In this document: positions 1 through 5,575 of the stretch, in pieces
Position numbering within the stretch: the first letter of the stretch is position 1
Layout of the letters: the number at the start of each line of letters is the position of its first letter
Assembly: GCA_002352375.1 (NCBI GenBank)
Contig: DEIH01000139.1
Coordinates: 1-6,166, forward strand
Direction of reading: 5' to 3'
Length of the DNA stretch: 6,166 bases
From: Spirochaeta sp. UBA2779
GTDB taxonomy: Bacteria; Spirochaetota; Spirochaetia; DSM-2461
The notes under the pieces: model-generated
The model's input: only the letters and a program-made list of their open reading frames with translations
Databases searched by the model: none
Told to the model about the DNA's origin: nothing
Made by a program: the position numbers and the translations under genes

Positions 1-12
1 GGTCACACTGCG

Positions 13-43
13 TGCCGGATAACATCAGCTCCCGGCAATTTTT
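13..43 (+). terminator. Candidate intrinsic terminator reading rightward, inside the 3' end of the TraB-family gene
   Basis: The arms TGCCGG (13-18) and CCGGCA (32-37) pair perfectly around a 13-nt loop. On the plus strand they are followed by A and then five T residues (39-43), the form of a weak rho-independent terminator. On the minus strand no T-tract follows, so it would not serve the TraB-family gene it overlaps. It would fit a plus-strand gene entering from the left of the window, which cannot be seen. The stem is short and the loop long, so chance is a real alternative. Confidence 0.3.
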
Positions 44-1227
44 GTTAACCAGGGAATCGCGATAAAAGTCCCTACACTGCTTCCCACCGAGCTTAAAAAG
101 AACACCAGTAAAATTCGGGTTACCCGGTTCCGATACCAGCCCTTGAAGGATAGAATATCGCTGTTGAGATTTTCCATATCCTGTACTCGAGGTGTTCTGA
201 ATACATATTCCAGAAGACCGGCCACCATCCCCACACCGATTGTCGGATTCAGAGAGGTGATGGGGGCACCGATAAAACTGATAAGTATGGTAAGGGGATG
301 AGCCAGAGCGGCCAGAGCTCCCAGAGATGCCAGCACACCGTTGGCAAGAATCCAGATTTTACTCATTTCCAGCACTTTATCAATCCCGGACCGGAAGGTT
401 CCGAAAACAAAAAGCCCGAGTATTGCTGCAGGTATTATCCATGGCAGAACCTTTGAAAACCATTTATTGGGGGGTACTGACTCTATCGAGGCGGTAGAAC
501 TGGGGCGGGTACCAGCCTCCAGCTCCCGGAGCAGCTCAACTATACCCGGTACATGAGCGGCTCCCACAACGGCAAGGGTCTTTTTACCCGGTGAAGTATA
601 AATTTTCGAAGCCAGGAAAAAATCCCGCTCATCAATAAGAACAGATTTCACCGCCGGCAGGTATTCGGCAAGCTCCTTCATCATTCCCTGCATGGCATCA
701 GACTTCTTCAGGTTTTCAATCTCTTCTGGACTGGCCGATTCGTTGGTAACAACTGAGGCAACAAGTGACGAAATCAGCTTGAGTTTCGACCAGGGACCAC
801 TAAGCTTCCAGGCCCGACTCAGAGTAACCTGAATAGACCTGTCACTGCAGGAAAAGGGAATTTGCCCTTCCCTGGCCGCATCCACAGCGGCCTTCATCTC
901 AGCACCGGGCTGAACTCCAGTATCAACCCCCATACGCCGCTGGAAAGAGGCCAGAGCCAGGTTGGCCATCATCATGAAGCCCTGACCTTTCTTCAGGACA
1001 TTCTTCAGATCTGTGGCCGACCAGCGCTTACCTTCCTCCAGATTCTTAAGCCGCCCCTCATCCATCTCCACACAGACATGGTCCGGCGATTCGGAGAGAA
1101 TGGACTCTTTCACTTCTTCCAGACTCTCAGCTGAAACATGTGCGGTGCCAAGAAGTATAATCTCCCGAGAATCAAGGGTTACCCGGGTTCGGGTATCGGA
1201 AATTTTATCGATGTTGAATTGTCCCAT
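25..1227 (-). CDS. TraB/PrgY (TIKI-superfamily) membrane protein, putative metalloprotease fold
   Basis: This 400-residue protein has the hallmarks of the bacterial/archaeal TraB-PrgY family. Near the N-terminus is a GTAH motif (residues 27-30), followed by VEMDEGR (53-59), PGAEM (107-111), SDRSIQVTLSRAW (128-140), IDERD (198-202) and the second GxxH, GAAH (222-225). The C-terminal third is membrane-embedded: about 257-278, 291-342 (probably two spans, with the conserved HPLT...GAPITSLNP...GLLE block) and 371-394. Known relatives include PrgY, which lowers peptide pheromone activity in Enterococcus, and animal TIKI, which clips Wnt; the paired GxxH and acidic residues are thought to hold metal. 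The substrate here is unknown. The ATG lies 2 nt after the stop of the upstream TPR lipoprotein gene. A weak GGATGG about 10 nt upstream lies inside that gene, which suggests translational coupling. The length is normal and nothing looks broken. Family assignment is secure; enzymatic activity is inferred. Confidence 0.9.
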   Translation of the reverse strand: MGQFNIDKISDTRTRVTLDSREIILLGTAHVSAESLEEVKESILSESPDHVCVEMDEGRLKNLEEGKRWSATDLKNVLKKGQGFMMMANLALASFQRRMGVDTGVQPGAEMKAAVDAAREGQIPFSCSDRSIQVTLSRAWKLSGPWSKLKLISSLVASVVTNESASPEEIENLKKSDAMQGMMKELAEYLPAVKSVLIDERDFFLASKIYTSPGKKTLAVVGAAHVPGIVELLRELEAGTRPSSTASIESVPPNKWFSKVLPWIIPAAILGLFVFGTFRSGIDKVLEMSKIWILANGVLASLGALAALAHPLTILISFIGAPITSLNPTIGVGMVAGLLEYVFRTPRVQDMENLNSDILSFKGWYRNRVTRILLVFFLSSVGSSVGTFIAIPWLTKIAGS

Positions 1228-1229
1228 TT

Positions 1230-2654
1230 TCAGCCGTCCATCCCATTCAGTGCAGCCCAGGCTAGATCGTATTCCATCTCACCTTTCCTGTCAGCAATTC
1301 GCGTATATACAGCAGCTGCACCAATTTCATTTTTTTCATATTCATAAATAGCTCCAAGATAAAACCACAGTCTTTCACCCAGAGCTTCATTCTGTTCTTT
1401 GTTCAAAGCATTAATCGCATAGTAATCCGAACTGCGTTCAGCACAGAACCTCACCACTTCATAAGCCGATTCCCCACGATCGAACATTCTCAGGGTTTCG
1501 GAAAATAATTTATCCGCTTCAAGGGTATTCCCGGAACGCAGCTGGGATAATCCTGCCATCAACAGAAATCTGAAGTCTTCGGCATCTTCAGCCGCCGCTT
1601 TTAAAAACCACATTGAAGCGTCTTCAAATCGTCCTTCCATCCAGGCGAATTTCCCCAAAGGCATATAAGCCCATATATAATCAGACCGTAAAGCTACAAC
1701 CCTCTGGTAGTAATTTTCTGCCAGCTTAAAATGACGCAGATCGTCGTGAAGTCCGGCAAGATATACCATTGCAAAGAAGTTATCAGGATCGAGGCGTTCC
1801 ACATTATTCAGATCTTCCAGAGCTCCTTCATAATCCTGAAAATATCTGAGTCTGATTCTGGCCCTATCCAGATAATGCCATTGAACATCCGGCTCTCTGG
1901 AGATAGCAAAACTGAGATCTTTTTCCGCATCGTTATAGTTTCTTAAAGCAACATTCACCCTGGACCGATCCACCCTTGCATATACAAACTCAGGGTCTAT
2001 TTCCACGGCTTTATCCAGCAGGGGCAATGCATCATCAAGACGTTCAGTCTTGGCCATTACCCAGGCCAGACCCGTCAGAGACTCAACAGAATCAGGTTTG
2101 AGTTCCAAAGCCTTCTTAAGATTTACTTCAGCCTTATCCCAATCCGATTCCCCAAGAGCAAGATTACCCTTGAAAGCATATGCATCAGCCATTGTTTTAT
2201 CAGCGGAGACAGCAGAATCCAAAGCTGAGTTTCTCGCCTCATTATTCCCGGCGGCATACTCCAGCAAAGCCAGATTGTACCAGGCTTCAGCGTTATCGGA
2301 GTCTTTATCCACAAGGAACTGAAGCTCTTTTCGAGATTCGTCCAGACGTCCCTGATCTCTCAGAAGAATGGCGTACACAAGACAGGATTCATCATCCATG
2401 GAATCAACTCCGGCCTCTTCCAATGCAGCCAGGGCTTCCTGGGAATCTCCAGTTTGAGTATATAATAAGTCCAGAACCGCAGCTGCATTCTCAGGATGTG
2501 ACTCCAACTCGGGCTGTTCAGTCTGTTCAGCCACAGGTGAATCTTCGGCCACATAATTGCTTCCACTGGAGTTTGTGGAAGTATTACAGGAGAAAAGAAG
2601 CAGTGTCAGAGCAAGTAAGAAAGAAATTATAATATTCTCATAATATCGAACCAT
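1230..2654 (-). CDS. Tetratricopeptide-repeat lipoprotein
   Basis: Read from the ATG at 2654, the product has 474 residues. It opens with a lipoprotein signal: short charged start, hydrophobic stretch (about residues 8-21) and lipobox LFSC with the acceptor cysteine at 23. A Ser/Asn/Glu-rich linker follows (about 24-55). Residues 88-462 divide into eleven units in 34-residue phase (one has 35). The best match the TPR pattern, for example 156-189 ending in ALELKP and 190-223 ending in AVEIDP; 395-428 is degenerate. The role is probably a lipid-anchored protein-protein scaffold at the envelope; no enzymatic motif is seen. An in-frame TTG at 2690 would add 12 residues (MPGCRRVGYYDR) before the signal. 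I prefer 2654 because the signal peptide is then of normal length and the candidate promoter places transcription start exactly there. There is no convincing Shine-Dalgarno at either start. It is followed directly by the TraB-family gene, probably as one operon. Confidence 0.88.
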   Translation of the reverse strand: MVRYYENIIISFLLALTLLLFSCNTSTNSSGSNYVAEDSPVAEQTEQPELESHPENAAAVLDLLYTQTGDSQEALAALEEAGVDSMDDESCLVYAILLRDQGRLDESRKELQFLVDKDSDNAEAWYNLALLEYAAGNNEARNSALDSAVSADKTMADAYAFKGNLALGESDWDKAEVNLKKALELKPDSVESLTGLAWVMAKTERLDDALPLLDKAVEIDPEFVYARVDRSRVNVALRNYNDAEKDLSFAISREPDVQWHYLDRARIRLRYFQDYEGALEDLNNVERLDPDNFFAMVYLAGLHDDLRHFKLAENYYQRVVALRSDYIWAYMPLGKFAWMEGRFEDASMWFLKAAAEDAEDFRFLLMAGLSQLRSGNTLEADKLFSETLRMFDRGESAYEVVRFCAERSSDYYAINALNKEQNEALGERLWFYLGAIYEYEKNEIGAAAVYTRIADRKGEMEYDLAWAALNGMDG

Positions 2655-2659
2655 TCGAT
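2645..2659. repeat. 15-bp dyad over the lipoprotein start codon
   Basis: ATCGAA (2645-2650) and TTCGAT (2654-2659) are perfect inverted arms with a 3-nt spacer (2651-2653). The dyad covers the ATG of the TPR lipoprotein gene and its predicted transcription start. It could be an operator or a small hairpin at the very 5' end of the message. The arms are only 6 bp, so chance is possible. Confidence 0.3.
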
Positions 2660-2660
2660 C

Positions 2661-2690
2661 ATAATAGCCGACCCGTCTACACCCGGGCAA
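2661..2690 (-). promoter_or_regulatory. Candidate sigma70-type promoter for the TPR lipoprotein-TraB unit, leaderless geometry
   Basis: Reading on the minus strand, TTGCCC (2690-2685; 4 of 6 to TTGACA), an 18-nt spacer and TATTAT (2666-2661; 5 of 6 to TATAAT) are followed after 6 nt by the ATG at 2654. Transcription would be expected to start at about 2654, the A of that ATG, giving a leaderless transcript. The absence of a ribosome-binding site in front of that ATG agrees with this. Assignment is by eye only. Confidence 0.5.
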
Positions 2691-2692
2691 CC

Positions 2693-2721
2693 TTGTCCCG
2701 TACTGCCGGGATCGGTATCAT
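2693..2721 (+). promoter_or_regulatory. Candidate sigma70-type promoter for the 613-residue exported protein, near-leaderless
   Basis: TTGTCC (2693-2698; 4 of 6), a 17-nt spacer and TATCAT (2716-2721; 5 of 6) precede the ATG at 2730 by 8 nt. The expected transcription start, about 2728, leaves a leader of roughly 2 nt before that ATG, or 11 nt before the next in-frame ATG at 2739. No Shine-Dalgarno is visible before either. The -35 stands 2 bp from the -35 of the opposing promoter. Confidence 0.5.
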
Positions 2722-2750
2722 AGAACCCCATGAATCGAATGTATCCCGGC
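2705..2750. repeat. 8-bp inverted repeat flanking the -10 and start codon of the exported-protein gene
   Basis: GCCGGGAT (2705-2712) and ATCCCGGC (2743-2750) are perfect inverted arms separated by 30 bp. The left arm lies in the -35/-10 spacer and the right arm in codons 5-7 of the plus-strand gene. The dyad centre falls at the predicted transcription start (about 2728). This spacing could suit a looped or two-dimer operator. A transcript starting at 2728 would not contain both arms, so an RNA hairpin from that promoter is excluded. Confidence 0.35.
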
Positions 2751-4571
2751 CGTAATTTTTTTGTATCAGTCTATGTAATACTGGCAATCGGATTTCTCAC
2801 CGTTCATTTCACCAGAGTGGAGAGTTTCAGCACCGTAGTAAGCGGGATTACCGTCAAAGGGCGTTCCAGCATTGGAACCACACTATCTGAACCCCAGATC
2901 AGGCAACTGAAAATCAATACCAATGGGTTTAACCTCTCATTTCGTAAAAAGGATAAAGCAATACTCGTTACAGATGACGGGATACGGCACTATCTGGACA
3001 TCACTCATTGGGAATCAAATGAAAACTCTGTAATAATAACTTTCAATGAAGGTGCCGCTCTCAGGTTACTGGCAAACACCCAGGAAGGAAGCATCTCCAT
3101 TATTCCGGAAATACCTGTCACAGAGCCTCCGGTCCGTTCACTTGAGTTTCCTTTTAAACCCGGTGAAAAAGTAGAATTCACAATAAATCCTAACCAGCCC
3201 GGAACCCTGAGCATGATAACACCGGAAATGGAGTACATTGCATCTCTTCCCAGCGATTCAACCTGGGATTCTGAACATGAACGCCTCAACCTGGTAGTAC
3301 TGAACAAGGCCGATCCGATTCTTGAAGTAAGGGATGATCATCGAGGCGGCGGACTGGACGCACTAGAGTGGTTCAAGCAGGGTTCAGCACCAACTCCTGC
3401 AGCTTACGACGGAGCTGTTAAAGCATGGATCTCAACATCCCGAAGCGGATGGGAATCAAAACTGGAAATAAAAACTTCAACTCAATGGAGCGACACCTTA
3501 GCAGCTGCAGTCCTGGCTGATGCTGTAGAAATGAATCAGCTGACTACAGCTATGGCGTCTCTGTCATCTCTGGGCGAAAGAGTCCCAAAAGAAATCGGAT
3601 GGCTGCCCAGTCCCTATCTGGGGAACATCATCAATCAAAGCCGGGTACACCGGCAGCAATTCGGAACAGAGGCCAGAAGCCTGATTGCACAGATGAAAAA
3701 GGAATCCCCGGATTTCGCTGCTGAGCAGGCCCTGACAGCCCTGCTTGATTCGGGTTTCTCAGCAGAAGCAGAACTACTGATTGATTATACCCGTAAAACA
3801 CCTACAGCAGAATCTGTCAATTCAGAGATAATCGACAGACTGAGAATACTCTCAGAAGCCGAAGAACTCTCACTGGACGATCCTATAAACGATCCTGAGT
3901 TGAGAAAGTTTTTTTTCGATACCTTTATTATTCCTCGAGTATTCTGGGTTAAAGACGGTTTGTGGCTGATTGAAAATGATGGTTCCATCAACCTGAACCT
4001 CTCAGTCTCCTCAGGTGTCCTTCTAATGAAGGAAGCCCAGAAAAACAACGACAATCTGTACCAGGCAGTAGGCAGACAACTGATTCTCTCCGCTTTGAGC
4101 TATTCCCTGGGAAATGGAGCCCTTCCTGAAAAACTCTTTTTTAAAGCGGACGGCGCTGTTACAAAAGAAGGTTCTATCCCTCCGGAACAACTTTTTCCCC
4201 TCATTGCCGATCCTGTTGCCTATCCCAGGCATATTTCCCTTGCAAAAGAGCTGGGAGCCGGATCCTGGGCCCTCACCGGTGCCGAAAGGTTTACGTTGAG
4301 AAGTACACCCAGAGAAACAACTATCTCGATGGATTTCCCCCCAGGTTCGATTCATCACCTGGCTATCAAGGGAATCAAGAGCTTTAATGTTCTTTACATG
4401 AATGGAATCAGGTGGAATGGAGATCCCAACTTCCAGCGTTACTATGCCGGCTGGTACTACGATCAAGCTAATGAAACACTATACATGAAGATTCGCCACA
4501 GGGTAAAAACAGAAACCATCAGAATTCTTTATTACGAACCGGAAGAACCTGCGGAAAAAACAGAAGGTTAA
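2730..4571 (+). CDS. Uncharacterised exported or membrane-anchored protein, 613 residues
   Basis: I do not recognise this family. The N-terminus has arginines at 3 and 8 and a hydrophobic run (about 10-27) with no clear signal peptidase I site and no lipobox, so it is a signal anchor or an atypical signal peptide with the rest in the periplasm. Three parts can be seen. Residues 35-200 look beta-rich (alternating stretches such as 77-90 and 100-113). Residues 225-465 look mainly helical, with amphipathic Ala/Leu/Glu-rich segments. Residues 515-605 are again beta-rich, with many aromatic residues (YYAGWYYDQ, 571-579) and an alternating ending (ETLYMKIRHRVKTETIRILYY), reminiscent of a beta-sandwich; this is an impression only. 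There are no catalytic motifs that I can name. It is transcribed divergently from the TPR lipoprotein gene from a very short shared promoter region. Its TAA overlaps the stop of holA. The start could also be the ATG at 2739. The frame is intact throughout. Confidence 0.85.
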   Translation: MNRMYPGRNFFVSVYVILAIGFLTVHFTRVESFSTVVSGITVKGRSSIGTTLSEPQIRQLKINTNGFNLSFRKKDKAILVTDDGIRHYLDITHWESNENSVIITFNEGAALRLLANTQEGSISIIPEIPVTEPPVRSLEFPFKPGEKVEFTINPNQPGTLSMITPEMEYIASLPSDSTWDSEHERLNLVVLNKADPILEVRDDHRGGGLDALEWFKQGSAPTPAAYDGAVKAWISTSRSGWESKLEIKTSTQWSDTLAAAVLADAVEMNQLTTAMASLSSLGERVPKEIGWLPSPYLGNIINQSRVHRQQFGTEARSLIAQMKKESPDFAAEQALTALLDSGFSAEAELLIDYTRKTPTAESVNSEIIDRLRILSEAEELSLDDPINDPELRKFFFDTFIIPRVFWVKDGLWLIENDGSINLNLSVSSGVLLMKEAQKNNDNLYQAVGRQLILSALSYSLGNGALPEKLFFKADGAVTKEGSIPPEQLFPLIADPVAYPRHISLAKELGAGSWALTGAERFTLRSTPRETTISMDFPPGSIHHLAIKGIKSFNVLYMNGIRWNGDPNFQRYYAGWYYDQANETLYMKIRHRVKTETIRILYYEPEEPAEKTEG

Positions 4572-5563
4572 GAACGATTGGATCTGCTGAGAACATGACA
4601 GAACCATAGTTCTGTCTTCCCGGATCTAAGTTCCCTCGGAGCATTTCTAAGCCACGATTCCAGATTAATCAATTGCCTGAGGGCCAATCTCAATTCGTTT
4701 GTACTGAATCGGTGAGCACCGTCATTATAGGCTCTAACCGCTCTTTTACCCCCCCGGAGCTTTAACTCTTTTGCAGCATCAGCCGACTGCAAGCCCCGGC
4801 CGATAAGGACAGAGAACTCACCTAGACGGGTTAAAGGTTCGGCCAGCAAAGATAAGATTCTATCCACAAGACCCGGGTCCGAATGAAGCATTTTCCGGTA
4901 AGATTCCAAAACCCCGTTTATATCCCTTCGGCAGAATCTGTCGAACAGGCTGTAGACCGTTTCGTCCCGCCCATGCTCCAGCACCCGGTCTATTTCTCTT
5001 TCACCGATAATATGCCCGGAGTCTACAGAAAATGCGAGTAAGTCGCAGGCTTCACGGAGAGCATCGGTGGTTCCTTCGGTAACGTCGAGGAGAAGGTCTA
5101 TCGCCGAGTTATCAGCCCGAAGACCTTTCTCCTGGAAAAACTTCATTACCCAGCCTCTTTTATCCCGTTCAAACATCTCCCAAAACACTTCCACCGCATT
5201 TTTTGGCAAAGCATCCGCCAGAGAACGGGGATAGTTTCTGGATCCAGGCCCTTCATCCGATGTAAAAACCAATGTGGCTTCCGGAGAAGGCGCGGCTAAA
5301 TATTCTTTAAAGATTTTAATATCAGCGGCTTTAAGTGCATGAGCATCGGAAAGAATTACAAGACGTCTGGAAGAAAATAGAGAGCCGTTCATTATAATTG
5401 AAATAATTTCTGAAGTTTCACTATCATAGGGATAAAAACGGTGAACCTCGGGAGGCGTCCCATCCTTCATCTCCAGAGCCTTTGTTAAAGCCTCCAGACG
5501 CTCACGCTTTCTGCCGACTTCCGGACCTGGAAAAAAGTAAACTGGAAGAATTTTTCGCGGCAT
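4568..5563 (-). CDS. holA: DNA polymerase III subunit delta (clamp loader)
   Basis: HolA is the clamp-loader wrench that binds and opens the beta sliding clamp. The 331-residue product (E. coli has 343) shows the family layout. An N-terminal domain (about 1-140) begins with ILPVYFFPGPE. It carries NGSLFSSRRLVIL (59-71), in which the Leu-Phe pair (62-63) matches the beta-contacting element of E. coli delta. A middle domain (about 140-205) leads into DETVYSLFDRF (200-210). The helical C-terminal collar domain (about 211-331) ends with LRLALRQLINLESWLR and KTELWFCHVL. As expected for delta, there is no Walker motif. I chose the ATG at 5563 because GGGAAA (5573-5568) is better placed for it; the GTG directly before it (5566) would add one residue. 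It starts 12 nt after the lexA stop on the same strand, so the two are probably co-transcribed. Its stop TAA overlaps that of the converging exported-protein gene. Confidence 0.92.
   Translation of the reverse strand: MPRKILPVYFFPGPEVGRKRERLEALTKALEMKDGTPPEVHRFYPYDSETSEIISIIMNGSLFSSRRLVILSDAHALKAADIKIFKEYLAAPSPEATLVFTSDEGPGSRNYPRSLADALPKNAVEVFWEMFERDKRGWVMKFFQEKGLRADNSAIDLLLDVTEGTTDALREACDLLAFSVDSGHIIGEREIDRVLEHGRDETVYSLFDRFCRRDINGVLESYRKMLHSDPGLVDRILSLLAEPLTRLGEFSVLIGRGLQSADAAKELKLRGGKRAVRAYNDGAHRFSTNELRLALRQLINLESWLRNAPRELRSGKTELWFCHVLSRSNRS
4597..4616. repeat. Perfect 8-bp hairpin with 4-nt loop near the convergent gene ends
   Basis: GACAGAAC (4597-4604), loop CATA, GTTCTGTC (4609-4616). 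It begins 26 nt after the stop of the plus-strand gene and lies within the last 17 codons of holA. Neither strand continues with a real T-tract, so it is not a classical intrinsic terminator. It may be an RNA 3'-end or pausing hairpin that acts in both directions where there is no intergenic space. The core GAAC-N4-GTTC also resembles the Gram-positive SOS box, but its position at a gene's 3' end argues against an operator. Confidence 0.5.
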
Positions 5564-5567
5564 CACT

Positions 5568-5573
5568 TTTCCC
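5568..5573 (-). promoter_or_regulatory. Ribosome-binding site of holA
   Basis: GGGAAA lies in the 12-nt gap between lexA and holA. From its GGGA, 6 nt remain to the ATG at 5563 but only 3 nt to the GTG at 5566, which decides in favour of the ATG. Confidence 0.55.
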
Positions 5574-5575
5574 GC

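Larger units (their letters stand above)
2652..2741. repeat. Inverted octamer ATCGAATG at both divergent start codons
   Basis: CATTCGAT (2652-2659) and ATCGAATG (2734-2741) are perfect inverted copies 74 bp apart. Read in the direction of each gene, both give ATCGA followed by an ATG: the lipoprotein start at 2654, and the fourth codon of the exported-protein gene at 2739. The pair frames the divergent promoter region almost symmetrically. It may be a shared operator half-site or start context, or coincidence of an 8-mer. Confidence 0.35.

Noticed and set aside
2180..2632. 150-codon open frame on the plus strand inside the TPR lipoprotein gene
   Set aside because: It lies wholly antisense to a convincing repeat protein, and its translation is low-complexity with no recognisable motif; other antisense frames in the window were rejected on the same ground.
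2655..2690. TTG start at 2690 for the TPR lipoprotein (12 extra residues)
   Set aside because: It places a polar, cysteine-containing segment before an otherwise normal lipoprotein signal, and the codon lies within the candidate -35 hexamer, upstream of the expected transcription start.
2743..2762. GC-rich block followed by seven T (2756-2762) as an intrinsic terminator
   Set aside because: The only pairing partner (2705-2712) is 30 nt upstream and would not be in the gene's own transcript; the T run encodes Phe-Phe at the beginning of the signal segment.
3909..3916. Run of eight T in the exported-protein gene as a phase-variation tract
   Set aside because: It encodes Phe-Phe-Phe in a natural context, the frame is intact, and an isolated 8-mer mid-gene is weak evidence for slippage control.
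4023..4466. 147-codon open frame on the minus strand inside the exported-protein gene
   Set aside because: It is antisense to a long intact frame. The composition (many Gly, Ser, Phe and Cys) looks like a reading shadow, and no ribosome-binding site or motif was seen.
4546..4569. AACCT...AGGTT pairing across the convergent stops as a terminator
   Set aside because: The stem has only 5 bp with a 14-nt A-rich loop and no T-tract; the hairpin at 4597-4616 is much stronger.
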